A DNA stretch of 64,000 nt, taken from contig NZ_CP093313.1 of assembly GCF_025264625.1 (NCBI RefSeq), forward strand, positions 1,674,001 through 1,738,000, in the 5' to 3' direction. The notes below the pieces were generated by a model that was not told the DNA's origin, did no database searches, and saw only the letters and a list, made by a program, of their open reading frames with translations. The stretch comes from Occallatibacter riparius (GTDB lineage Bacteria; Acidobacteriota; Terriglobia; Terriglobales; Acidobacteriaceae). The number at the start of each line of letters is the position of its first letter. The stretch's first letter is position 1. Shown here in pieces: positions 29,202-37,403 of this stretch. The position numbers were made by a program, and so were the translations under genes.

Positions 29202-29242
29202 AAGCGGGATGCGTACCAAGGTCCGCATCCCGCTTCTCTGTT
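29202..29242. terminator. Bidirectional terminator between GH31 and gdhA
   Basis: Bases 29202-29213 pair with 29224-29235 over a perfect 12-bp stem around a 10-base loop. CTCTGTT follows on the plus strand and TTTCTTTC on the minus strand. It serves both convergent genes. Confidence 0.85.
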
Positions 29243-29263
29243 ACCTGGTGCCTGTTCCTGCCT

Positions 29264-30529
29264 TTACGGGTAGATCCCTCTCACCCGCACCGCGTCCGCC
29301 ACGCGGCCAATGCCGAGCATGTTGGCGGCGATCCGCATGTCCACCTTGTGGTCCAGCCGGATCTTCAGCACGTCATTGAAGGCGATCTTCATTACCTTCT
29401 CCAGCCGGTCGTAGATGTCCTGCTCCTGCCAGAACAGGTGCTGCTCGTCCTGCACCCACTCGAAGTAGGAGACCGTGACGCCACCCGCGTTGCATAGGAT
29501 GTCGGGAATGATAAACACTCCCTTGTCCTCGAGAACGCGATCAGCTGCCGGAGTCAGCGGACCGTTGGCAGCTTCAGCCACCACCTTCGCCTTCACCTTC
29601 GCAGCGTTATCCACGTGCACTGCATTTTCAAGCGCTGCCGGCACCAGGATGTCGCACTCCAACGCCAGCAGGTCCTCCGGCGTAATCGGCTCGGCTTCGG
29701 GGAATCCCTCCACCTTGCCGGTCAGCGACTTCAAATGCATCAGCTCGGGAATGTTCAGCCCGTTGCGGTTGTAAACGCCGCTGCTCGAGTCATTGACTGC
29801 GATGACCTTGGCTCCGGCCGCATGCAGAAGCTGGGCAGCAATTGAACCGGCATTGCCGAACCCCTGCACCACCACCGACGCGCCTTTGAGCGGCAGCCCG
29901 AGGTGCTGGCACGCGCATTCGATTGTGTAGAAAACGCCGCGACCAGTAGCCTCATTGCGTCCCAGCGATCCACCCAGATTCAGCGGCTTGCCCGTCACCA
30001 CGCCCGGGACCGCATAGCCCTTCATCATGCTGAAGGTATCCATAATCCAGGCCATGGTTTGCGAGTTGGTATAGACATCGGGCGCCGGGATGTCCTTTTC
30101 CGGCCCGATCAGAGGAAGGATTGCGCTGGTGTAGCGCCGGGTCAGCCGCTCCAGCTCATGCGCCGACATGTGCTTCGGATCGCACGTCACGCCGCCCTTG
30201 GCGCCGCCGAACGGAATATTCACCACTGCGCACTTCCACGTCATCCACGTAGCCAGCGCCTTCACTTCGTCGAGGGTGACCTGGGGGTGATAGCGGATGC
30301 CGCCCTTGCCCGGCCCGCGCGCCGAGCTGTGCTGTACGCGATACGCTTCGAACCTTCGGATACGCCCGTCGTCCATGCGCACGGGAACGCTCACGGTGAG
30401 CACCCGCTCCGGGAACTTGATCATCTCCCGCGTATCGTTATCCAGGCCCAGAACATCCGCTGCCGCGTCAAAGTTCTGCAGCGCGAGTTCGTAGGCGTTT
30501 TCTGTTCTTGTAGTCGTCAGCATCGCCAT
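29264..30529 (-). CDS. gdhA: Glutamate dehydrogenase
   Basis: A 421-residue hexameric-type GDH with the catalytic region KCAVVNIPFGGAKGG (catalytic Lys in the family), and the Rossmann motif VVVQGFGNAGSIAAQLL. It interconverts glutamate with 2-oxoglutarate and ammonia using NAD(P)H. An AGGAGG lies just before two in-frame ATGs (30529 and 30523); the second gives better spacing. The ilvE gene lies upstream on the same strand 114 bases away. Both are amino-acid metabolism genes. Confidence 0.95.
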   Translation of the reverse strand: MAMLTTTRTENAYELALQNFDAAADVLGLDNDTREMIKFPERVLTVSVPVRMDDGRIRRFEAYRVQHSSARGPGKGGIRYHPQVTLDEVKALATWMTWKCAVVNIPFGGAKGGVTCDPKHMSAHELERLTRRYTSAILPLIGPEKDIPAPDVYTNSQTMAWIMDTFSMMKGYAVPGVVTGKPLNLGGSLGRNEATGRGVFYTIECACQHLGLPLKGASVVVQGFGNAGSIAAQLLHAAGAKVIAVNDSSSGVYNRNGLNIPELMHLKSLTGKVEGFPEAEPITPEDLLALECDILVPAALENAVHVDNAAKVKAKVVAEAANGPLTPAADRVLEDKGVFIIPDILCNAGGVTVSYFEWVQDEQHLFWQEQDIYDRLEKVMKIAFNDVLKIRLDHKVDMRIAANMLGIGRVADAVRVRGIYP

Positions 30530-30643
30530 TTTCCTCCTCGGCCCTGGCGGGCCGCACTGCCGCCGTTCCGTAGGAGATTCTCGAGCCGACTATTCCATCA
30601 CGGCCCGAAACTGCGGAACCGCGTTCAAGCCCGGTACAGGATT

Positions 30644-31627
30644 CTACGCCTTCGAACCGGCCAGCGCAGGCTCCTGCTCCTGGGGTTGTTTCTGCACGTC
30701 ATAGGCCGGCCTCAGCCAGTCGCGGTAGTCGCGCAGCCGGCCATGCACCGCATCTGCGTACAGGTGTTGAATGCCCCGCGTCACCGGCCCAATCGCACCA
30801 TCTCCAACCCGCCGGTGATTGATGCGCACAACCGGCCCGATCCCCACCGCCGTTCCCGTGAAAAATGCTTCGTCGCATACAAACAATTCGCTGCGATCAA
30901 TCGAGCGCTCAACAACGTCTAATCGCATCTCCCGCCGCGCCAGCTGCATGACACAGTTCCGCGTAATGCCTTCAAGGACGTTGTCGTGCACCGGCGGGGT
31001 GATCAGCCGGCGGTCGCGCACCATGAACAGGTTGCAGGTAGCGCCCTCCGCGACGTGTCCGTCCTGGTTCAGTAGAATCGCCTCATCAAAACCACTGCTC
31101 CGCGCCTCATCGCTAGCCAAAGCGCTATTCACATAGGCCCCGCAGATCTTGGCGCGCGCGGGGATGGCGTTATCGTCGATCCGCCTCCACGAACTGATGC
31201 CCGCATGCAAGCCGTTGGCGGCGTGCAAATACTCCCCGAACGGCAGCGCCACAATCGCGAACGCATCCTGATCATCAGGAACCACGCCCACACGCTCGGC
31301 GCACTTGTAAGCCAATGGCCTCACGTAGACATTGGTCTCCATGCGGTTGCGCCGCATCAGTTCCAGCGTGATCTCGGTCAACTGTTCCGGCGACAGCGGC
31401 ACGCCGATTCGCATGATGCCGCAGTTGCGCTTCCATCGCTCGTAATGCTCCATCGGCCGGAGCACAAAGAGCTGCTTCTGCGCGTCGTTCCAGTGCGCGC
31501 GGATACCCTCGAAGACTCCCGTCCCATAGTGCAGAGCGTGCGTGAGGATCCCGACCTTGGCTTCGCCCAGCCGCATGTATTGCCCGTTGAAATAGACAAT
31601 CAGGTTCTGATCTGCTTCCAGTTGCAT
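30644..31627 (-). CDS. ilvE: Branched-chain amino acid aminotransferase
   Basis: The ATG at 31627 is chosen because GGGAG lies seven bases upstream and the homologous start is LIVYFNGQYMRLGEAKV; an upstream ATG at 31831 adds 68 low-complexity residues. The 327-residue class IV aminotransferase has the PLP-lysine region ARAKICGAYVNSALASDEA and the cofactor loop HVAEGATCNLFMV. It makes or degrades leucine, isoleucine and valine using glutamate, which matches the neighbouring gdhA. D-amino-acid transferases of the same fold are an alternative, but length and the N-terminal motif favour IlvE. Confidence 0.93.
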   Translation of the reverse strand: MQLEADQNLIVYFNGQYMRLGEAKVGILTHALHYGTGVFEGIRAHWNDAQKQLFVLRPMEHYERWKRNCGIMRIGVPLSPEQLTEITLELMRRNRMETNVYVRPLAYKCAERVGVVPDDQDAFAIVALPFGEYLHAANGLHAGISSWRRIDDNAIPARAKICGAYVNSALASDEARSSGFDEAILLNQDGHVAEGATCNLFMVRDRRLITPPVHDNVLEGITRNCVMQLARREMRLDVVERSIDRSELFVCDEAFFTGTAVGIGPVVRINHRRVGDGAIGPVTRGIQHLYADAVHGRLRDYRDWLRPAYDVQKQPQEQEPALAGSKA

Positions 31628-31848
31628 CGCAATCTCCCTGGCACTCGCGGAAACGCGGAGAGAACCAGGGCCGTTCTCTCCGCGTACTGTTCTCCCGCGT
31701 ATTGCCGCCGGCGTTCTTCTGCCTTGAGCCGGCTTACGCTCCGGAGGCGCTTCCGCAACGCGGCGGAGCCACTCTCCGGGCCCGCAGTATCCTCCGCCCG
31801 CGCCCCACGACCCGGCAGTGACCGCCATCACGAACCCTTGCGGGTAGA

Positions 31849-32130
31849 ATGGTTGCGGAGCTCGAAGCCAAGATGAACCTTGACCTGCGCATCCCCATGG
31901 GACTGATGTTCTCCTTCGTTGGCATCATCCTCACGGCCTTTGGACTGGCCACCAACCACGATGCGACGCTGTATGCCAAAAGCCTCGGCATCAACGCCAA
32001 TCTCTGGTGGGGAATCGTTCTGCTCATCTTTGGGCAGACCATGTTTCACATGGGCCGCCGCGGTCAGAAGCGCTTGGCATCCCAGCCTCCGGTGCCGATC
32101 GACGAGGGCCGGCCGCACGTGGGCCACTGA
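31849..32130 (+). CDS. Small two-helix membrane protein
   Basis: A 93-residue protein; an ATG at 31873 (MNLDLRIPMG) is an equally good start. Two hydrophobic helices (IPMGLMFSFVGIILTAFGL and LWWGIVLLIFGQTMFHM) flank a short loop, with a basic and proline-rich tail. Such proteins are widespread and unassigned. A TAGAAT-like -10 box (31845-31850) lies just upstream of the later start. The larE gene starts 177 bases downstream. Confidence 0.6.
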   Translation: MVAELEAKMNLDLRIPMGLMFSFVGIILTAFGLATNHDATLYAKSLGINANLWWGIVLLIFGQTMFHMGRRGQKRLASQPPVPIDEGRPHVGH

Positions 32131-32226
32131 GGCCGGCGCCTGGTGCTGTACTGCCCAAATGTCGCGTGCCGGGCACCACATCTTGGCAACGAAGGCGGGA
32201 GACCTCAACCGCTGACCACAGCACGA

Positions 32227-32300
32227 ATGGCGAGCTAAGCCCGCAGACGGCCGCACCGCAGGTGCCTCGCAGTTGGCCGCACCGCAAGTGCCGTATAATC
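32227..32300 (+). promoter_or_regulatory. Repeat-containing promoter of larE
   Basis: GGCGAGCTAAGCCCGCAG is followed by GCCGCACCGCAGGTGCC, then by a near second copy GCCGCACCGCAAGTGCC and a TATAAT (32294-32299) eight bases before the ATG. TTGGCC at 32273-32278 could be a weak -35. The same block with TATAAT lies upstream of the FmdB gene at 43680-43730. Confidence 0.5.
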
Positions 32301-32306
32301 GGACCC

Positions 32307-33185
32307 ATGTCGGCGCCGGCAGCCAATCTCCCCGACGGTCTCCCCATCGGACCTGAAACTTGCGCCAGGCTGCGCGACCTTGAAGCCCGCTTGAGCGGGC
32401 TCGATCGCATAATGGTCGCCTATTCCGGTGGCGTCGATTCTGCGTTTCTTGCCGCCATCGCCCACCGCATCCTCGGCGACCGGATGCTCGCCGTTCTGGC
32501 TGATTCACCCTCCTTGGCCCGCCGAGACATGGAGCAGGCGATCGCTTTCGCTGAGTCGCAGAGCATCCCACTTCGTGTCATTCAGACCGAGGAGCTCGAA
32601 AAGGCCGAGTACCAGCGCAACGACGCCAACCGCTGCTTCCACTGCAAGACCGAACTCTTCACCGGCATGGAAGCCCTGCGCGCCGAGCTCGGCTATGTTC
32701 ACCTCGCCTACGGCATGAACGCCGATGACACCCGAGACTACCGCCCCGGTCAGCGAGCCGCCAAGGAGCATGAGGTGCTGGCCCCGCTGGCTGATTCCGG
32801 CATGACCAAGGCGGACGTCCGCGTGCTCGCCCGCGCCGCCGGATACACCCTCTGGGATCGTCCCGCGGCCCCCTGCCTCTCATCGCGTGTGGAATATGGG
32901 CGGACCGTGACGCGCGAAGTGCTCACCCAAGTGGAGCGTGCCGAAGAGAGCATGCGGCAACTCGGCTTCCGCGAATTCCGGGTTCGCCACCACGGCGAGC
33001 TCGCTCGGGTTGAAATTGCGCGCTCCGAAATGCCCCGCGCTCTCACCATGGATACGCTCGATGCCATTACCGCGGCGCTACGCGAGGCTGGCTACCAGTA
33101 CGTCACGCTGGATGCCGCCGGTTTCCGGTCGGGATCGCTCAATGCGCTGCTGCCGGCCGACGTGCTGCGGCGGCGTGGCGCTTAG
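32307..33185 (+). CDS. larE: Sacrificial sulfur transferase LarE
   Basis: The ATG at 32307 gives a 292-residue LarE; the frame extends upstream without a start that makes sense. PP-loop SGGVDS at residues 40-45 binds ATP, NRCFHCKTELF follows, and the sacrificial Cys is Cys190 in PCLSSR. LarE donates its cysteine sulfur to the nickel-pincer nucleotide precursor. The operon continues with larC and larB. The larA racemase is not in the window. A second Cys in the RCFHCK segment is usual in multi-cysteine LarE forms that use a 4Fe-4S cluster, so this copy could be recycled, but I cannot confirm that. Confidence 0.94.
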   Translation: MSAPAANLPDGLPIGPETCARLRDLEARLSGLDRIMVAYSGGVDSAFLAAIAHRILGDRMLAVLADSPSLARRDMEQAIAFAESQSIPLRVIQTEELEKAEYQRNDANRCFHCKTELFTGMEALRAELGYVHLAYGMNADDTRDYRPGQRAAKEHEVLAPLADSGMTKADVRVLARAAGYTLWDRPAAPCLSSRVEYGRTVTREVLTQVERAEESMRQLGFREFRVRHHGELARVEIARSEMPRALTMDTLDAITAALREAGYQYVTLDAAGFRSGSLNALLPADVLRRRGA

Positions 33186-33236
33186 ATCGAGCGAGCCCTC
33201 AAACAGCTACGACGGCCGCGATTTAGAATCACACCG

Positions 33237-34565
33237 ATGCGGATTGCATATCTCGATTGCTTCTCCGGAATCAGCGGCGACATGCTGCTCGGCGCAATGG
33301 TCGACTCCGGCCTTCCTCTCGAAGTTCTTGAGCGGACTGCGGCAACGCTGAATATCGGAGCGCGCCTTGAGGCCCGCAAAGTCATGCGCGGCGGCATCAC
33401 GGGAACGAAGGTGGATGTCGTGACTGCGGATACGCCCAGTCACGCCGACGACCATACACACGCGCCTGCTCATGAGCATCCGCACGAGCATGGCCACCCA
33501 CACGAACACGGCCATCACCATCATCACCACGATCAAGGCCACAGCCATACCCACGAACACCATGCGCACGAGCTCCATCGCTCACTCTCCACGATCCTCA
33601 GCATCATCGCTGCTGCGCCGCTCGCCGAGGCCGTAAAGACGCGCGCCTCAGCCGCATTCCGCCTGCTCGGTGAAGCCGAAGCTGCCATCCACTCCATTCC
33701 TGTCGAACAGGTCCATTTCCACGAGGTCGGCGCGGTCGATACGATTGTCGACATCGTTTGCGCTGCTGCGGGAGCGGCCCACCTGGAAATCGATCGCTGG
33801 ATGGCATCGCCGTTGAACGTGGGCAGCGGCACAGTGGAGTGCGCGCATGGAACGCTTCCGATCCCCGCGCCGGCGACCCTGAAATTGCTGGGCGACGCCC
33901 CGGTGTATGCCGCAGGCCGGCCGATGGAGCGGGTCACGCCGACCGGCGCTACTATTCTGCGCATGCTCGGCATTAAATACGGCGCACTGCCGCAACTCCG
34001 CGTCCAGTCCTCGGGATACGGCGCGGGTGGGCGCGACACTCCGGGGCAGCCCAACCTGCTGCGCCTGATCGTCGGCGAAAGCGAAGCAGCCCATGCAGCA
34101 ACAGAACCCGGGACCGAGCCAATCGCGATCCTGGAGACTGTTATCGACGATTCGACGCCGCAGCTACTCGCCTACGTGAGCGAACGGCTGCTCGAATCCG
34201 GAGCGTGGGACGTCTATCGCATCCCCCTGCAGATGAAGAAGGGTCGAACGGGCGTGCAGCTCACCGTTTTGTGCGCTCCGCATCGGCTCGCCCAGCTCCG
34301 TGAGATCCTCTTCCGCGAAACGACGACGATCGGCGCGCATTGGCGCATCGAAAGCAAGATGGCACTCGAGCGCGAGATTGTGGAGATCGACACGCAATGG
34401 GGCACGATACACATGAAGATCGCCCGCTCAGCAGCCGGTAGCGTGCTCAACGCTGCGCCTGAATACGAAGACTGCCGGCGAATTGCTGACGAGAATAAGG
34501 TTCCGCTCAAGCAGGTGATGCAGCAGGCGGCACAGGCCTGGGCTGCATCGCGCAAAGGAGAATGA
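33237..34565 (+). CDS. larC: Nickel insertion protein LarC, His-rich
   Basis: A 442-residue full-length LarC starting YLDCFSGISGDMLLGAM. In Lactobacillus the gene needs a programmed frameshift; here it is one open frame. It cyclometallates the pincer cofactor by inserting nickel (CTP-dependent). Residues 69-114 contain 23 His in 46 residues, a probable nickel-storage or binding strip. Conserved EQVHFHEVGAVDTIVDI lies around residue 160. The stop overlaps the next start by four bases. The order larE-larC-(x)-larB suggests one transcript. Confidence 0.95.
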   Translation: MRIAYLDCFSGISGDMLLGAMVDSGLPLEVLERTAATLNIGARLEARKVMRGGITGTKVDVVTADTPSHADDHTHAPAHEHPHEHGHPHEHGHHHHHHDQGHSHTHEHHAHELHRSLSTILSIIAAAPLAEAVKTRASAAFRLLGEAEAAIHSIPVEQVHFHEVGAVDTIVDIVCAAAGAAHLEIDRWMASPLNVGSGTVECAHGTLPIPAPATLKLLGDAPVYAAGRPMERVTPTGATILRMLGIKYGALPQLRVQSSGYGAGGRDTPGQPNLLRLIVGESEAAHAATEPGTEPIAILETVIDDSTPQLLAYVSERLLESGAWDVYRIPLQMKKGRTGVQLTVLCAPHRLAQLREILFRETTTIGAHWRIESKMALEREIVEIDTQWGTIHMKIARSAAGSVLNAAPEYEDCRRIADENKVPLKQVMQQAAQAWAASRKGE

Positions 34566-34927
34566 TCATGAAGTTCGTTCGATTCTCCGCCGTCTCCCTC
34601 TTGGCTATTGTTGTCGCTTCAGGCGCTCTCGCCCAGCAGCAGCCTGAAATCCCCAAACCCCAGCCCGAGCCGAAGAAGGTTCATGGCGAGGGCTGTGTCG
34701 AAGCCGGCGTGGAGCCGCGCTGTCTAGTGGTCCGCGATGTGCGCGCGGGGAAGCTGTACAACATCATCGTTGGCGACCCCAGGCCGACACCCGGCGAGGG
34801 CATCGAATTCACAGGCACATTGCGCCCGGGTGCAAACGTTTGCATGCAGGGCGCGGCTATCGAAGTGGAACGCTGGGCGCGCAAGGACACCATCAAATGC
34901 CGCCACACGCCCGCGCCGCGCAAATGA
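34562..34927 (+). CDS. Exported small protein embedded in the lar operon
   Basis: A 121-residue protein with signal peptide (FSAVSLLAIVVASGALAQ) and a Pro/Lys-rich linker, then a small beta domain with four Cys (EGCVEAG, EPRCLVV, NVCMQGA, IKCRH), which may form two disulphides. Its ATG overlaps the larC stop, so it is translated with larC, and larB starts 41 bases on. The coupling suggests a link with nickel-pincer enzymes or with periplasmic nickel or lactate handling, but nothing in the sequence shows this. Family unknown. Confidence 0.75.
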   Translation: MIMKFVRFSAVSLLAIVVASGALAQQQPEIPKPQPEPKKVHGEGCVEAGVEPRCLVVRDVRAGKLYNIIVGDPRPTPGEGIEFTGTLRPGANVCMQGAAIEVERWARKDTIKCRHTPAPRK

Positions 34928-34967
34928 AAGCATTCCAAAACGAGTTACTTCTCAAGGAGACGCCTGG

Positions 34968-35714
34968 ATGGAACGCGCCCAGCTTGAAGCGCTGCTCAAC
35001 GAGGTTCGTGAAGGCCGCACCGATATCCCCGATGCGCTGGAGCGTTTGCGCGTGTTGCCGTTTGAGGACATGGGCTTCGCCAAGCTTGATCACCATCGCC
35101 CCCTGCGCACCGGCATGCCCGAGGTGATCTTCGCTTCCGGCAAGACCATCGAGCACGTCACCGCGATCTTCGTCCGCATGGCGCAGGCTGGGGGCAACGT
35201 GCTGGCCACACGTGTCTCTCCGGAGTGCGCCCAGGCCGTGCTGGCCGCCGAGCCCCGCGCTGTGCATCACGTAACCGCCCGCTGCATCACGCTGGAACAG
35301 GCTGTCCCGCCGCAGGGCAAAGGCACCGTGGCCGTAGTTTGCGCCGGAACCAGCGACCTTGCCGTGGCAGAAGAGGCTGCTGTGACCGCCCGGTTGATGG
35401 GCAATACTGTCGAGCTCATCGCAGACGTCGGCGTCGCCGGGATTCATCGACTCCTCGCTCAGCGCGGATCGCTGCAGTCGGCGCGCGTCCTCATCGTGTG
35501 CGCGGGCATGGAGGGCGCGCTGCCGACCGTCGTGGGAGGACTGGTCAACGCGCCGGTCATCGCCGTGCCCACCAGCATTGGCTACGGAGCCAGCTTTGGC
35601 GGGCTGGCTGCGCTCCTGGGAATGCTTAACACCTGCTCGCCCAATGTGTGCGTGGTCAATATCGACAATGGCTTCGGCGCAGCCTGCATCGCCACCCTGA
35701 TCAACCGCATGTAG
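34968..35714 (+). CDS. larB: Pyridinium-3,5-bisthiocarboxylate synthase LarB
   Basis: A 248-residue protein with AAGGAG eight bases before the ATG. LarB hydrolyses and carboxylates nicotinic acid adenine dinucleotide; the AIRC/PurE-like core is seen in VAVVCAGTSDLAVAEEAA, LIADVGVAGIHRLL and NAPVIAVPTSIGYGASFGG. The N-terminal ELLL-type segment is DFAKLDHHRPLRTGMPEV-like (residues 30-45). It acts first in the pathway, before LarE and LarC. The gene completes the cofactor set; the target enzyme may be larA or another LarA homologue elsewhere in the genome. Confidence 0.93.
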   Translation: MERAQLEALLNEVREGRTDIPDALERLRVLPFEDMGFAKLDHHRPLRTGMPEVIFASGKTIEHVTAIFVRMAQAGGNVLATRVSPECAQAVLAAEPRAVHHVTARCITLEQAVPPQGKGTVAVVCAGTSDLAVAEEAAVTARLMGNTVELIADVGVAGIHRLLAQRGSLQSARVLIVCAGMEGALPTVVGGLVNAPVIAVPTSIGYGASFGGLAALLGMLNTCSPNVCVVNIDNGFGAACIATLINRM

Positions 35715-35745
35715 CTCTGCAGGTGTGCTCAAGCAAAAGGAAAGG

Positions 35746-35775
35746 GGCCGCGCGGCGTCCCACCGGCGCGCGGCC
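35746..35775. terminator. Possible transcript end after larB (hairpin)
   Basis: A 9-bp stem (GGCCGCGCG with CGCGCGGCC) closes a 12-base loop 31 bases past the larB stop. No T-tract follows, so it may be a pause or Rho-dependent end; a second, weaker hairpin (ACCTAG/CTAGGT) lies at about 35840-35860. Confidence 0.4.
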
Positions 35776-35908
35776 ACGTTACGTGCACAGACCATTGCGG
35801 CCTGTGAAAGGGATATTACCCGGAGATGGACCGAGAAACACCTAGGATTGTTGCTAGGTTTCACGGCTCGTAGATTGTGATTTCTCCGATTTCGGCTCTT
35901 TTTGTTCC

Positions 35909-36703
35909 ATGGGAAGGACTTGGGCAGCGATTCATGCCTTTCACAGCGGCCATTGCAGAGGCCCAACGACCAGCATCCAACTCGGAGTGAGCTTTTCCTT
36001 TCTGGAGTCTGGCGCCGCTGCAGCAGGCGGAAAGAAATCGTCTACTTTCCACTGGCTTGCCCGTCTGGGCGCGCCCGGGGTATTCGCCGTTTCGCTGGTG
36101 GATGCGACGATCATTCCGCTGGCGGTCCCAGGAAGTACCGATTTGCTCCTGCTTTGGCTGATCTCCAGGGGTAGCAATCCCTACCTGCTGGTGAGCTGCG
36201 GGGTCATAGGCAGCCTGATCGGTGGGTGGACCACGTGGCGGCTGGGCAAGAAAGGCGGAGAAGCGGCAATTGGCCGCTACGTGCCGCCCCGGCTCCAGAA
36301 ACGCGTTCAGGGCTGGGCGCAGAAGCATCCTATGCTCGCCGTGTTCCTGCCGGCCATTCTGCCTCCGCCGATCCCGCTGTGGCCGTTCCTGCTGGCCGCG
36401 GGTGCTTTGGGAGCAACTGCCAGACGCTTTCTACTCGCATTTGGAGCGGGGCGGACGCTTCGCTACTCGCTGATGGGGTGGTTAGCGATACGGTATGGCA
36501 GGCACATCATCAAAGCCTGGTCCGCGACGCTTGAAAAGTGGTCTGCTCCGATTATGTGGACTTTCACCATTCTGACCGTCGCCGGGCTGGCCTTCAGTAT
36601 CTGGAAATTGCGCCGCTCGGCCGCTCGCGAGGCCAACCGGCCGGGAAACGCGAACGATTCTGAGCAACCGCTACCCCGTAAAAACTACTCTCAACTGACA
36701 TGA
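35909..36703 (+). CDS. DedA/VTT-domain membrane protein
   Basis: A 264-residue protein. After a 45-residue soluble N-terminus it has GVFAVSLVDATIIPLAVPGSTDLLLLW, then GGWTTWRLGKKGGEAAI, and the proline-rich LPAILPPPIPLWPFLLAAGALG that is typical of VTT (SNARE-associated) domain proteins with re-entrant loops. These are membrane proteins linked to lipid scrambling or proton-dependent stress resistance. The start is uncertain; GTG at 35987 is a poorer alternative. The last bases overlap the DUF4262 start by four, so the two genes are coupled. Confidence 0.82.
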   Translation: MGRTWAAIHAFHSGHCRGPTTSIQLGVSFSFLESGAAAAGGKKSSTFHWLARLGAPGVFAVSLVDATIIPLAVPGSTDLLLLWLISRGSNPYLLVSCGVIGSLIGGWTTWRLGKKGGEAAIGRYVPPRLQKRVQGWAQKHPMLAVFLPAILPPPIPLWPFLLAAGALGATARRFLLAFGAGRTLRYSLMGWLAIRYGRHIIKAWSATLEKWSAPIMWTFTILTVAGLAFSIWKLRRSAAREANRPGNANDSEQPLPRKNYSQLT

Positions 36704-37185
36704 CGCGCTCGATCGAAGACGCCAACGAACTCTCCTCGCTCGACGCCCAAGTCCTGCGGGAGATCCACACCGATGGCTGGCAGATCACCGGCGTGCTGGA
36801 CCGCGAACCGGACACCGACTCCGGATTCGCTTATTCGATTGGCTTCTTCCATTCCCTGGGCCATCCTGAAGTGATTCTCTTTGGCCTGCCGCTCGATACA
36901 TGCATGAGCGCGGTCAACGTCATCGGTATCGACGTCCAGAACGGCATGCACTTCGAGCAGGATCGCGCCTACGAGGGCATCCTGCGGCAGCCTCACCGGG
37001 TGTGCTTCAAGGAAATCGACCGCAAGCACTACCGCGACTATGTGGGCTACGCGCTCTGGTTCTATGAGGCCGATCCGTTCCCGCTTTACCAGTGCATCTG
37101 GAGCGATGAGATGGGCCGGTTTCCGTGGGAACCCGGCTGTAGCGCGTACTGCAGAGATGGCCAACCACTTTTGTTTCTGCGTTGA
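36700..37185 (+). CDS. DUF4262 protein
   Basis: A 161-residue soluble protein with HTDGWQITGV, YSIGFFHSLGHPEVILFGLP and the C-terminal YALWFYEADPFPLYQCIWSD, the layout of DUF4262. The family is widespread and its function is unknown. It starts in the stop codon of the DedA-like gene (ATGA overlap). The 218-bp gap to the efflux pump holds no recognisable element. Confidence 0.85.
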   Translation: MTRSIEDANELSSLDAQVLREIHTDGWQITGVLDREPDTDSGFAYSIGFFHSLGHPEVILFGLPLDTCMSAVNVIGIDVQNGMHFEQDRAYEGILRQPHRVCFKEIDRKHYRDYVGYALWFYEADPFPLYQCIWSDEMGRFPWEPGCSAYCRDGQPLLFLR

Positions 37186-37403
37186 AAACGCCTCAAACAA
37201 CGCTTCGACTTCGTCCCATCGGGTTCACGATGCAAAACGTGCAGCAGCAGATTGCATGAACCTCGCGGCGCACATCCTGAATCTAAAGCGGTGAAACGGT
37301 ATCCGGTTCAAGGGGACTGGCCGGGCCAGAACGCTCCGCAGGCTTCCCTCTGACGAGTCCCTGACTCTCTTTGAGCTGCACGACCCATTATTGAGGAGAC
37401 ATT

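Noticed and set aside
31628..31831. N-terminal extension of ilvE
   Set aside because: Low-complexity sequence; the internal ATG has the Shine-Dalgarno and the family start.
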